A stretch of 64,000 nt of DNA from Halorussus halobius (GTDB lineage Archaea; Halobacteriota; Halobacteria; Halobacteriales; Haladaptataceae), in assembly GCF_004765805.1 (NCBI RefSeq), contig NZ_ML219773.1, forward strand, positions 682,001 to 746,000, written 5' to 3'. A program made the position numbers and the translations under genes. Below, in pieces: positions 33,045-41,086 of the stretch. The notes beneath the pieces were generated by a model that searched no databases, was not told the DNA's origin, and saw only the letters and a list, made by a program, of their open reading frames with translations. Within the stretch, counting starts at the first letter, position 1, and the number at the start of each line of letters is the position of its first letter.

Positions 33045-33812
33045 GTGATAACGCTCGCTTCCGACTTCGGCTCGCCGTATCCCGCGGCGATGAAGGGCGT
33101 AATCGCCCAGCGAACCGACGCGCGACTGGTCGACGTCGCACACGACTTCCCGCGCCAAGACGTCCGGACCGCCGCGTTCTGGCTCCGGGAGGTGCTGCCG
33201 TACTTCCCGTCGGCGGTCCACCTCGTCGTGGTCGACCCGGGCGTCGGCACCGACCGGGCCGCGCTGGCGATTCGAGCGGGCGACCACGCGCTCGTGGGGC
33301 CGGACAACGGCGTCCTGCTTCCGGCGGCCCGCGAACTGGCGAGCGCGAGCGACGCGGCCGATGTCGCGGTGTTCGAGGTCGAGTACGAGGACGGCGAGAC
33401 GGCGAGTACCACCTTCCACGGCCGGGACGTGTTCGCGCCCGCCGCCGCCGAGGTCCACGAGGCCGGCGTCGAGCGCTTCCACGAGCGCGACGGCGTGGTA
33501 CCCGCCGAGGGGTACGAGGACCTCCGCTTCCCCGAGCCGGAAATCGAGGACGGGCGCGCGGTCGGCGAGGTCCTCGTGGTCGACGGCTTCGGTAACGCCG
33601 TCACCAACGTCCCCGGCGAGTACCTCGACGGCCGCGAGTCGGTCCGGGTCGACGGCGAATCCGCGCCGGTCGAGCGCGCCTACGCCGCAGTCGACGCGGG
33701 CCGGCGGCTCGTCACGGTCGGCAGCCACGGCAACGTCGAACTCGCGGTCAACCGGGGCCGGGGCGAGGCGGCATTCGGCGTCGCGGTCGGCGACGAGGTC
33801 CGGTTGTCCTAA
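33045..33812 (+). CDS. S-adenosyl-L-methionine hydroxide adenosyltransferase (DUF62)
   Basis: The 255-residue enzyme hydrolyses S-adenosylmethionine to adenosine and methionine, using a water-derived hydroxide. Conserved residues are in TLASDFGSPYPAAMKGV (first Asp), VVVDPGVGTDRAAL, ALVGPDNGVLLP, TFHGRDVFAPAAA, and VVDGFGNAVTNVP. The start is GTG at 33045. The protein forms trimers in characterised homologues. In archaea it may keep SAM or adenosine levels in check. It stands alone after the DUF7311-like gene. Confidence 0.9.
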   Translation: MITLASDFGSPYPAAMKGVIAQRTDARLVDVAHDFPRQDVRTAAFWLREVLPYFPSAVHLVVVDPGVGTDRAALAIRAGDHALVGPDNGVLLPAARELASASDAADVAVFEVEYEDGETASTTFHGRDVFAPAAAEVHEAGVERFHERDGVVPAEGYEDLRFPEPEIEDGRAVGEVLVVDGFGNAVTNVPGEYLDGRESVRVDGESAPVERAYAAVDAGRRLVTVGSHGNVELAVNRGRGEAAFGVAVGDEVRLS

Positions 33813-33821
33813 CCGGGTGGG

Positions 33822-34082
33822 TCACCCCGCGTCGTCGTACCGCGAGGCCACCCGGACGAGTCCGAACAGGACCGCGAGTAGGCCGGCGGTCGTCAGCACG
33901 CCGAACGCCGTCATCGCGACCGGCGTCATCTCGAACGAGACCACGCCGAGCAGGTCGACCGAGGCGTCGCGCTGCTGTCCGGACGCGCCGACTATCGCGC
34001 CGAGTCCGCCGCCGATGAGGACGACGGCCACCGCGCCCACGAGGAAGACGGGGCGGCCCGACGTCCGCTGGTCCGTGCTCAC
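33822..34082 (-). CDS. Small membrane protein with two transmembrane segments (86 aa)
   Basis: The protein begins with a polar STDQRTSGRP stretch. A hydrophobic helix follows (VFLVGAVAVVLIGGGLGAIV), then a short polar loop with GQQRDASVDLLG, then a second helix near the C-terminus (VLTTAGLLAVLFGLVRVAS). Such 80-90-residue proteins are widespread in haloarchaea without known function. It converges with the SAM enzyme gene, with a nine-base gap. The 289 bp upstream (34083-34371) hold no gene I can see. Confidence 0.65.
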   Translation of the reverse strand: MSTDQRTSGRPVFLVGAVAVVLIGGGLGAIVGASGQQRDASVDLLGVVSFEMTPVAMTAFGVLTTAGLLAVLFGLVRVASRYDDAG

Positions 34083-34327
34083 GCGCTCCGGTTGGGGCCG
34101 GGCGTGATTAGGACTGTCGGTGGAGCGTCGAGGTCGTCGGTGTGACCTCCGGTTGGCCCTCCAGGTACGGCCGGGATGAGGGTCTCGGATGTCGCGGTGC
34201 TGACCGCCCGCCGGGCCGGACGCTCAGCGTTCGGTCCGACGCAGCGTGTTGGGTCAGAAATCCCCATCCCGACCGTAGCCGCCTTTCCGACCACTACGGC
34301 CCGCCGGACCACAGGAACTAAGTTAGT

Positions 34328-34370
34328 GTTAAACAAACCTAACATCACGGCGTTAAACAGACCTAACATC
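34328..34370 (+). promoter_or_regulatory. Tandem operator-like direct repeats before the XRE/ABC cassette
   Basis: GTTAAACAAACCTAACATC (34328-34346) and GTTAAACAGACCTAACATC (34352-34370) are 19-bp direct repeats differing at one base, 24 bp apart. Each carries a GTTA...TAAC dyad. The second ends one base before the ATG at 34372. They overlap any core promoter and probably bind the XRE-type product of this operon. Confidence 0.65.
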
Positions 34371-34371
34371 C

Positions 34372-34797
34372 ATGCGACCACAGACCCGCTATCGGCTCGG
34401 ACGTATCGCGTACATGGCTACCGTGGTGGCCACGCTGGCGGCCGGAATCGCGGCCGAATCGACGGTGCTGGTCGGGAGCGGTGCTGTCCTGCTCGTCGGC
34501 TTCCCGTCCGCGAGCACGTGGCTCGCGGACCGGTTGGGCCACGGACGGCGCGACGAACGGACCCGGCGACTGACACGCACGGCCACCAGCAGGGCGGTCG
34601 TCCTCGTATTCGTGGTCGCGTTCGTCGGCTACCTCCTCGGGTCGGTTGCGACCGTTCGGGGTGGACTGAGCGGTCCCGGGGCGTCCCTCTACACGCAGGC
34701 ACGAACCGTCCTCCTGTGGGTGACCGTGGCGCTGACCGCCTCGGGAGTCGTACACGGCGTCCGGAACTGGCTCCGACGGCGACGGCTGGAGACCTGA
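34372..34797 (+). CDS. Four-helix membrane protein of the XRE/ABC cassette
   Basis: The 141-residue protein has about four hydrophobic segments: IAYMATVVATLAAGIAAES, VLVGSGAVLLVGFPS, AVVLVFVVAFVGYLLGSV and TVLLWVTVALTASGVVHGV. A basic loop HGRRDERTRRLTRTATSR lies between. It resembles small membrane proteins of the DUF2178 type that are commonly paired with a short XRE regulator. It is the first gene of a likely four-gene operon, ending two bases before the regulator start. It may modulate the regulator or act in the same stress response; the function is unknown. Confidence 0.68.
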   Translation: MRPQTRYRLGRIAYMATVVATLAAGIAAESTVLVGSGAVLLVGFPSASTWLADRLGHGRRDERTRRLTRTATSRAVVLVFVVAFVGYLLGSVATVRGGLSGPGASLYTQARTVLLWVTVALTASGVVHGVRNWLRRRRLET

Positions 34798-34799
34798 GC

Positions 34800-35000
34800 A
34801 TGGAGTTCGAGACCGAAATCCGACGACTCCGTGAGGAGCGCGACTTGACGCAGGCCGACCTGGCGGACGAGGTCGGCGTCACCCGGCAGACGATTCTCTA
34901 CGTCGAGAAGGGCGAGTACAACCCCTCACTGGAGTTGGCCTGGCGAATCGCCCGAGCGTTCGATGCTCGCGTCGAGGACGTATTCGAGCTTCCCGACTAG
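34800..35000 (+). CDS. Small XRE/Cro-type transcriptional regulator (66 aa)
   Basis: The whole protein is one helix-turn-helix domain: RRLREERDLTQADLADEVG, then TRQTILYVEKGEYNPSLELA, then AFDARVEDVFEL. This is the short YozG/Xre form that usually binds dimeric operators and represses its own operon. Candidate sites are the tandem repeats at 34328-34370. It sits between the membrane protein and the ABC genes. No ligand domain is present, so relief of repression would need another partner, perhaps the membrane protein. Confidence 0.88.
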   Translation: MEFETEIRRLREERDLTQADLADEVGVTRQTILYVEKGEYNPSLELAWRIARAFDARVEDVFELPD

Positions 35001-35031
35001 CAACGTCCGAACCCACGACGACACAGCACCC

Positions 35032-35772
35032 ATGCTAGCAACACTCACTGACACCGGGGAACCGGAGTTCGAGTACGCGGTCGAGGTAACGGACCTACAC
35101 CAGCAGTTCGACGGCGTCGAGGTCTTGACGGGCGTCACCGTGCGCTCGCGACGGGGTGAAGTGTGTGGACTCCTCGGTCCGAACGGTGCCGGAAAGACGA
35201 CGACGCTAAAGACACTGGTCGGCGCACTCCGTCCGGTCTCCGGGCGCGTCCGACTCCTCGGACGCCGACCGGCGAGAGACCCCACCGTGCGAGCAGCCGT
35301 CGGCGTGGTCTTCGAACACGAGACGCTCAACCCGCGCTGGACCGTCGGCGACAACCTCCGCCACACGTGCGCCGTGTACGAGGTCTCGCCCGACCGGATC
35401 GACGAAGCGCTTCGGACAGTCACGCTCAGCCCGGACGAGCGAGACACACCCTTCGGTGACCTCTCGAACGGGATGCAACGGAAAGCCAGCATCGCGAACG
35501 CCATCGTTCACGACCCGGAGGTGTTGGTGTTGGACGAACCGACGAACGGACTCGACCCCGACGCACAGCAAACTGTCGTGGAGGTCCTCTCGCGTCTCCG
35601 GGAGACGGGTCGAACGATACTCTTCAGCTCCCACGACCTGGGGAAGGTCTCGACGCTGTGTGACCGGGTGAGCATCATCGACGGTGGGGCGACCGTCACC
35701 GAGACCGCCGTCGGTGACTCCGAGCGCGACCTGGAGGCGCTGTACTTCGACGCGACGGGGGGTCGGACGTGA
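35032..35772 (+). CDS. ABC transporter ATP-binding protein
   Basis: The 246-residue ATPase shows Walker A (LLGPNGAGKTTTLKTL), the signature LSNGMQRKASIANAI, Walker B (VLVLDEPTNGLD) and the switch histidine in LFSSHDLGKVS. It resembles ABC-2 export or Na+/multidrug ATPases. The ATG at 35032 matches the start of the homologous region; an upstream in-frame ATG at 34963 would overlap the regulator gene. The stop overlaps the permease GTG (35769-35772), so the two form one transporter. It lacks the C-terminal extension of the daunorubicin-resistance type. Confidence 0.9.
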   Translation: MLATLTDTGEPEFEYAVEVTDLHQQFDGVEVLTGVTVRSRRGEVCGLLGPNGAGKTTTLKTLVGALRPVSGRVRLLGRRPARDPTVRAAVGVVFEHETLNPRWTVGDNLRHTCAVYEVSPDRIDEALRTVTLSPDERDTPFGDLSNGMQRKASIANAIVHDPEVLVLDEPTNGLDPDAQQTVVEVLSRLRETGRTILFSSHDLGKVSTLCDRVSIIDGGATVTETAVGDSERDLEALYFDATGGRT

Positions 35773-36425
35773 ACGCGCGCGAACTCGTCGCGCTCGAACT
35801 CCGGAACCTCCGCCCGTTCTCGGCGGGCGTGGCGGTCGTGCTGGCGGGCTACGTGGTCGCGGTCAGCCCCCTCGTCGAAATCGTGGCGGCCTTCGGCGAC
35901 CGACCGACTCTGCTGGCCGGACTCGGCCTCCTGTCGGCGTTCGCGTTCGGGTGGACCTTCGCGTACCTCTTCGGCGGCTTCTCGGCCGTGGTCAAACGCG
36001 AGAACGACGTGTACGACCGGTATTTCGCGCTCCCGGTGGCACCGTGGAAAGTATTTCTCGCCGAGGCGGTCGGGGTCGCGGTGCCCGCGTTCGCCTGCAC
36101 CGCCGGAACCCTCGTCGCCGTCACAGTTATCGCGGAGGACGTGCCGGGGTGGTTCGCGGTCTGGTCGGTCGTGGCGGCGGCCGTCTTCGTCGTCGGCACC
36201 ACGTCGCTGGTGTTCGTGACGACGCTCTCCTTCGACAATCCGCGCGCCCCGACCATCGCGTACTTCGCCGGAATCGGCCTGCTCTTCGTGGGGGCTCGCG
36301 GGGTGGGCGGCCTCCCCGTCGGTCCTGAGGTGATAACCGCGGGTCTCGCGGTCGTCCTCACCGGGCTCTCGGTGGGGGCGGTCGGTGCGCTCACGCGACT
36401 TTCGGGTCGCCGGCTTCACGGCTGA
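35769..36425 (+). CDS. ABC-2 type permease subunit
   Basis: The 218-residue protein starts at GTG 35769, overlapping the ATPase stop. Six hydrophobic segments are visible, beginning FSAGVAVVLAGYVVAVSP. The cytoplasmic coupling region VKRENDVYDRYFALPVAPWK is typical of ABC-2 permeases. With the preceding ATPase it should export an unknown substrate, such as a peptide, lipid or drug. Operon position under an XRE repressor suggests an inducible efflux or membrane-stress system. Confidence 0.8.
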   Translation: MNARELVALELRNLRPFSAGVAVVLAGYVVAVSPLVEIVAAFGDRPTLLAGLGLLSAFAFGWTFAYLFGGFSAVVKRENDVYDRYFALPVAPWKVFLAEAVGVAVPAFACTAGTLVAVTVIAEDVPGWFAVWSVVAAAVFVVGTTSLVFVTTLSFDNPRAPTIAYFAGIGLLFVGARGVGGLPVGPEVITAGLAVVLTGLSVGAVGALTRLSGRRLHG

Positions 36426-36474
36426 CGGGCGCGCGCTCGGCGTGACGGCGCGGAACCCTATCGCGGCCGGGAGG

Positions 36475-37284
36475 TCATCGGTACTGGTTCAGCCGCGCCT
36501 TCAGGTCGCGAGCGGCCTCGGCGGCGGCCTCGTCGAAGGCGCGGTCGGACTCCTCGCCCGCGAAGATGATGCCACGCGTGGAGTTGACCAGTCCAGCGCC
36601 GTTCGCGGCGGTAGCGCAGGTCGCGGCGGCCTCGACGTCGCCGCCCTGCGCGCCGACTCCCGGCACGAGAAACGGCAGGTCGGGCACGCGCTCGCGGACC
36701 GCTCGGAGTTCGTCGGGGGTCGTCGCGCCCACGACGAGGCCCACGTTGCCGTGGCCCCCGTCGTTCCACTCGCTGGCGAGGTCGGCCACGCGCTCGTACA
36801 CGAGGTCGCCGTCGGCGAGTTCGAGCCCCTGCACGTCCGCGCCGCCGGGATTGGAGGTGCGACAGAGCAGAAAGCAACCCGCGTCCGCGCGGTCGAGGAA
36901 CGGCGCGAGCGCGTCCCGGCCGAGGAAGGGATTCAGCGTGATGGCGTCGACCGAATCCAGCACCCGGGCGTACTGCCGGGAGGTGTTGCCGATGTCGGCG
37001 CGCTTGGCGTCCAGCAGGACGGGAACGCCCTTCTCGCGGGCGTATTCGGCCGTCTTCTGTAGGGCGGCCCAACCGTCGGGGTCCTCGTAGAACGCGGCGT
37101 TGGGCTTGAACGCGGCGGCGTGGTCGGCCGTGGCGTCGATAATCCGGCGATTGAACTCCCATCGGGGGAGGTCGGCGTCCGCCACCGCGTCGGGGAGCCG
37201 CTCCGGGTCGGGGTCCAGCCCGACGGACACGACGCTTTCGACGGTCCCGATGCGGTCGGCCAGTCGGTCGAAGAAGGCGGTCAT
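36475..37284 (-). CDS. pyrF: Orotidine-5'-phosphate decarboxylase
   Basis: The 269-residue enzyme makes UMP from OMP in the last step of pyrimidine synthesis. Catalytic residues lie in PVLLDAKRADIGNTSRQYA (the Lys-x2-Asp motif); the phosphate-binding end is PFLVPGVGAQGGDVEAA. SVGLDPDPERLPDA marks the N-terminus. At this length it is the type 2 (mycobacterial/PyrF-long) subfamily. The ATG at 37284 opens the conserved region. It is monocistronic and convergent with the ABC-2 permease gene. Confidence 0.92.
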   Translation of the reverse strand: MTAFFDRLADRIGTVESVVSVGLDPDPERLPDAVADADLPRWEFNRRIIDATADHAAAFKPNAAFYEDPDGWAALQKTAEYAREKGVPVLLDAKRADIGNTSRQYARVLDSVDAITLNPFLGRDALAPFLDRADAGCFLLCRTSNPGGADVQGLELADGDLVYERVADLASEWNDGGHGNVGLVVGATTPDELRAVRERVPDLPFLVPGVGAQGGDVEAAATCATAANGAGLVNSTRGIIFAGEESDRAFDEAAAEAARDLKARLNQYR

Positions 37285-37377
37285 CGACCCTCCCTTCCGG
37301 GGACGCGGACACAAACGTTGTCATCTCGTCGCGGGCCGCGCCACACCTTTTTACCCGACGGCGACCAACCCTCGCTC

Positions 37378-37968
37378 ATGTACGTCCGGGACGCGAAAAA
37401 CAGGGAAGAGGTCTGGTTGCTGGACCACATCGAGGCCATGAGCCTCGACGCGACCGCGTTCCGCTCCCGCGACTACGTCGTCGCGGTCGACGAAGCCTCG
37501 AACGAGAAGGCCGGCTTCGGTCGCATCCGCATCCACAAGACCGACGACGGCGAGCTGTGCGAACTCACCAGCATCGGGGTGCTGGAGTCGTGGCGACGGC
37601 AGGGCGTGGGCGCGCACGTCGTCGAGCGACTGGTCGAACACGCCCGCGACGAGGGGTTCGACCGGGTGTACTCGCTGACCGGCTCGACCGATTACCTCGC
37701 GCAGTTGGGTTTTCGCGGCGTCGAGAGCGCCGACCTCCCCGAGAAGCTCCGCGAGCGCCTCGACGCCAAGCGCGGGAACATCGAGCCCGACGCGGTCGGC
37801 ATGGTACTCGACGTCGAGGCGTTCTCGATGCCCGAGCGGCTCCGCGAGCGGTTCAAGCGCGCTCGGCCCCGCGAGGAGTCGTCCGACGCCGGCGAGTCCG
37901 CCGAACCGGCCGAGGACTTCGGCATCGACTCCGAGAGCGCGACCTACAAGTACGACACCGGAAGCTGA
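37378..37968 (+). CDS. GNAT-family N-acetyltransferase
   Basis: The 196-residue protein starts MYVRDAKNREEVWLLDHIEA. It has the acetyl-CoA binding motif SIGVLESWRRQGVGAHVVER followed by RDEGFDRVYSLTGSTDYLAQ and LGFRGVESADLP, the last two elements of a GNAT fold. The C-terminal 60 residues are acidic and not part of the domain. TTTTTACCC about 27 bp upstream supports a leaderless start. The acceptor (protein N-terminus, small amine or other) cannot be told. It is divergent from pyrF. Confidence 0.83.
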   Translation: MYVRDAKNREEVWLLDHIEAMSLDATAFRSRDYVVAVDEASNEKAGFGRIRIHKTDDGELCELTSIGVLESWRRQGVGAHVVERLVEHARDEGFDRVYSLTGSTDYLAQLGFRGVESADLPEKLRERLDAKRGNIEPDAVGMVLDVEAFSMPERLRERFKRARPREESSDAGESAEPAEDFGIDSESATYKYDTGS

Positions 37969-37998
37969 GGGGGGCCCGACGAGCGGTCCCGGCCGCGC

Positions 37999-38460
37999 TC
38001 ACGTCGCGTCGTCCAGCCCGTCGACGAACGGGTCGGGGTCGTCGTGTCGCAGGACCACGGCGTGCGTGCCGTCGATGCGCCGGACCACGGTCTCGACCGC
38101 GTCGACCTCGTCAGTTGCGAACGATGCGAGCGCGTCGCGCTCGACGCCGCCGGCCACGAGCAGCGCCGTCTCGGTTTCGGGGTCGAGCGACGCCAGCGAG
38201 AGGAGCCGATGGCCGTCGACGTCGACGTACTCGATTCGGGTTCGCGGGAACGACCCGCCGTCGGCGGCCGATTCGAGCGCGGTCGCCCGGTCGTCGGGCA
38301 CCGTGAACGCGAGCCGACCGGTCGCCCCGCGTCGGGTCGCCGAGCCGTGGTCGGCCGTCGCGGTCGTCACGTCGTAGCCCTCGCGCTCGTAAGCGCGCTC
38401 GCGCTCGTCCAGTGCGTCTCGAAATCGATTCCACGCCGTCGTGAGTGGGTCTTCGGTCAC
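37999..38460 (-). CDS. Haloarchaeal conserved hypothetical protein (153 aa)
   Basis: The protein begins EDPLTTAWNRFRDALDERER, then alternating beta and polar stretches including RLAFTVPDDRATALESAADG, IEYVDVDGHRLLSLASLDPE and VRRIDGTHAVVLRHDDPDPF. It resembles an uncharacterised haloarchaeal family I associate with DUF7529, but I am not certain. No transmembrane segment, signal or catalytic motif is visible. It starts four bases before the stop of the permease gene on the same strand, so it may be read with the Dpp-type operon. Confidence 0.6.
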   Translation of the reverse strand: MTEDPLTTAWNRFRDALDERERAYEREGYDVTTATADHGSATRRGATGRLAFTVPDDRATALESAADGGSFPRTRIEYVDVDGHRLLSLASLDPETETALLVAGGVERDALASFATDEVDAVETVVRRIDGTHAVVLRHDDPDPFVDGLDDAT

Positions 38461-38464
38461 GTGC

Positions 38465-39928
38465 TTACCCTCCTGCGCCGCTGGCCGCGGTCGCCGCTTC
38501 TCCTTCGCCGCCCTCGGACTCGGGGTCGATGGCGTCCCGGATGCCGTCGCCCAGCGCGTTGAAGCCGGTGACGACGATCACGACCAGCACGCCGGGGACG
38601 AACGCGATGTGCCACGACACCGTGGCGAGGTACGGCTGGCCGATGTCGACGATGCGGCCCCACTCGGGGGTCGGCGAGGTCACGCCCAGCCCGAGGAACG
38701 ACAGCCCCGCGATGCCGATGATGATGCCGCCGAGGCTCATCGAGACGTACACGAGCAGGTAGCCGAGGATGTACGGGAGCATGTGGCGTCGCATCGTGAC
38801 CGACGACGCCAGCCCGATGCTGTCGGCGGCGTCGACCCAGCCCCGCTCGGCGACCTGTAGCGCGGGGCCCCGGACCGCCCGCCACAGCGAGGGCCACCCG
38901 GTCAGCGCGAAGATGAGCGCGAGCAGGACCCCGCCGCTGTAGAGGCTCGCCAGCCACGTCTCCGAGAGCACCACCGACAGCAACATGACGACGAGCAACT
39001 GCGGGAGCGCCTGGGTCGCGTCGCTCAGCAGGACGACCGCGAGGTCGACGAGCCCGCCGTAGTAGGCGCTGGCCACCGCCAGCGTCGCCGAGACGACCGC
39101 GCTGAGGCCGATGGCGAGCAGGCTGATGAACAGCGACACCCGCGCGCCGGCCGCGACGAACGTGAACAGGTCCTGTCCCGAGGGGAGCGTCCCGAACGGG
39201 TGGAACCGGCCGAACTCGTCGTACTCGGCGAAGCCGACGTTCCGGTCCGTGGTGCCCTGCGAGACCGACGCGAGGTTGGCGTCGCCGACCGTGAGCTCCT
39301 GCACTTCTCCGAGGTCGTCGTCGTAGGTCTCGATGGTGTAGCTGTACGGGTCGTAGGAGTTGCGCTCCATCGTCGTCGGCCCCAGCGCGGGCGCGAACAC
39401 CGCCATCACGACGAACGCCAGCACCACGACCAGCCCGAACTGCCCCCACCGGTGGCGGCCGAACCGACGGAACACGTCGTCTCTGGGCGTCCAGTCGGCG
39501 ATTCGGTACTCGCGTCGGTACGTCCGGACGCCGCGCCACAGCACCCAGACCCACGCCGTCGCGTAGGCGTAAATCAACGCGACGCGAAGCCCCCACGCGG
39601 CGGCGGGCGAGAGCCCGAGGAAGGTCCCCTGCCAGCCCTCGCCGGGAACGTGGATTCCCTGATTGGGTATCGTCTCCCGGCTCAGCAGGGTCGGCAGGGC
39701 GTCGCCGAGCGCCGCGAGCCCCACGTCGACCGGGAGCGCGGTCCCGAGGAGGCTACACAGCGCGCCCACCTCGACGACGGCCAGCGCGGCCGCGACGGCT
39801 AGCCACCGGAGCGCGGGCTCGGGGTTGGCCCGGACTCGGGCGGCGAACCCCGCCTCGCGGGCGTACTCGGCCGGGTCGACGGTCCCGCCGTCGGGGCGAG
39901 CGCCCCCCGCGCGGTCGTCGTTCGTCAT
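38465..39928 (-). CDS. Dipeptide/oligopeptide-type ABC permease (DppC-like)
   Basis: The 487-residue inner subunit is longer than bacterial DppC (about 300) because of an N-terminal extension with three extra hydrophobic segments (about residues 40-150). The core has GLVVVLAFVVMAVFAPALGP, the RHMLPYILGYLLVYVSMSLG coupling region and GIAGLSFLGLGVTSPTPEWG. Its ATG overlaps the stop of the upstream permease (39925-39928). It works with the permease at 39925-40950 and the binding protein at 41087. No ATPase gene follows; the next gene is a small hypothetical. Confidence 0.87.
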   Translation of the reverse strand: MTNDDRAGGARPDGGTVDPAEYAREAGFAARVRANPEPALRWLAVAAALAVVEVGALCSLLGTALPVDVGLAALGDALPTLLSRETIPNQGIHVPGEGWQGTFLGLSPAAAWGLRVALIYAYATAWVWVLWRGVRTYRREYRIADWTPRDDVFRRFGRHRWGQFGLVVVLAFVVMAVFAPALGPTTMERNSYDPYSYTIETYDDDLGEVQELTVGDANLASVSQGTTDRNVGFAEYDEFGRFHPFGTLPSGQDLFTFVAAGARVSLFISLLAIGLSAVVSATLAVASAYYGGLVDLAVVLLSDATQALPQLLVVMLLSVVLSETWLASLYSGGVLLALIFALTGWPSLWRAVRGPALQVAERGWVDAADSIGLASSVTMRRHMLPYILGYLLVYVSMSLGGIIIGIAGLSFLGLGVTSPTPEWGRIVDIGQPYLATVSWHIAFVPGVLVVIVVTGFNALGDGIRDAIDPESEGGEGEAATAASGAGG

Positions 39929-40950
39929 CGCTCCCCCTCGTAGCCGACGCGCGGGTCTATCACGGTGTACAACACGTCCTGTGCGATGTTGATGGAGACG
40001 GTCAGCAGGATGAACACGTACATCAGCGACCCCGCCAGCGGGAGGTCGCCCTGCGTGAGCGCGTCGTAGAACAGCGTCCCGATACCGTTGATGCCGAACA
40101 CGACCTCCACGAGCACCGACCCGCCGACCAGCAGGTACGCCTCGCTGGTGACGATGGGAATCAGCGGAATCATGGCGTTGCGGAGGACGTGCTTCCAGAC
40201 GACCCGGCTCTTCGAGACGCCGATGGCCCGCATCGTGTCGACGTAGTCGTCGTGAATCGTTTCGAGGACCGCGGTTCGGGACAGCCGGAGTTCGTTGCCC
40301 ATCGACGCCGACCCCAGCACCAGCGCGGGCGGGAGTATCTTCTTGGTGGCCGCCAGAAAGCCGTCGACGGTGCCGAGCCGCGAGAGGTCGGGCGGACCGA
40401 CGAGTTCGGTGTCGACCAGAAAGCCCTCCCACCCCGAGCCGAAGAACACCGCCTCGGTCCGCGAGAGCAGCGCGAGCAGGATGACCGCGAGCCAGAAGTT
40501 GGGCATCGCCCGCCAGACGATGCCCGCCATCGACGCGGCGTAGTCGCGGTTCGTGTTGGGGTGGAGGCCGGCGTACATCCCGAGCGGGACGCCCACGAAC
40601 AGCGGAATCAGGACGGCCCACAGCCCGAGCCACACCGTCCTCGGGCCGTAGGCCGCCAGCAGCGCGGTCGTCTCCTGTCCCTGGTGGACCACCCACGACT
40701 GGCCGAGGTCGAGCGTGAGCAGGTCGACCATGTAATCGAGGTACTGCTCGTGGATGGGGTCGGTCAGTCCGAGCTGGGCCTCGATGCGTTCGAGCTGCTG
40801 GCGGGCCTGCGGGTCGTTGGTCGGGCCGACGATGGCAGCGGCCGGGTTGAGCGGGCCGAGCCGGATTATCAGGAACGTCGCGGTCGTCCCGAGCCACACG
40901 ACCGGAATCGAGAGCACCAGCCGTCGAAGCAGGTATCGGATGCGGTTCAC
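39925..40950 (-). CDS. Dipeptide/oligopeptide-type ABC permease (DppB-like)
   Basis: The 341-residue protein starts at GTG 40950 with NRIRYLLRRLVLSIPVVWLG, the usual first helix of DppB. It contains YMVDLLTLDLGQSWV and the coupling segment KHVLRNAMIPLIPIVTSEAY followed by VEVVFGINGIGTLFYDALTQ. Six transmembrane segments are expected. It is the first permease gene after the binding-protein gene, 136 bp away. Import of peptides or other small solutes is likely, but ATP-binding partners are missing from this window and must be encoded elsewhere. Confidence 0.88.
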   Translation of the reverse strand: MNRIRYLLRRLVLSIPVVWLGTTATFLIIRLGPLNPAAAIVGPTNDPQARQQLERIEAQLGLTDPIHEQYLDYMVDLLTLDLGQSWVVHQGQETTALLAAYGPRTVWLGLWAVLIPLFVGVPLGMYAGLHPNTNRDYAASMAGIVWRAMPNFWLAVILLALLSRTEAVFFGSGWEGFLVDTELVGPPDLSRLGTVDGFLAATKKILPPALVLGSASMGNELRLSRTAVLETIHDDYVDTMRAIGVSKSRVVWKHVLRNAMIPLIPIVTSEAYLLVGGSVLVEVVFGINGIGTLFYDALTQGDLPLAGSLMYVFILLTVSINIAQDVLYTVIDPRVGYEGER

Positions 40951-41086
40951 GGCGCGTGTCCCTCAGGTCGATGCGGAGTGCGGTGGCACTTAACGTATCC
41001 TGTCTTCGGCTCGAGCTGTCGGGCGGTCGATACCCGACCGGGCCGCTCCGGGTCGGCGAGCGCGTCGAGCGAGACGCCGTCGCCGG

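Noticed and set aside
34176-35000. 274-codon frame extending the XRE gene upstream
   Set aside because: The extension runs through the operator repeats and the overlapping membrane-protein gene; the 66-aa form is the normal family length.
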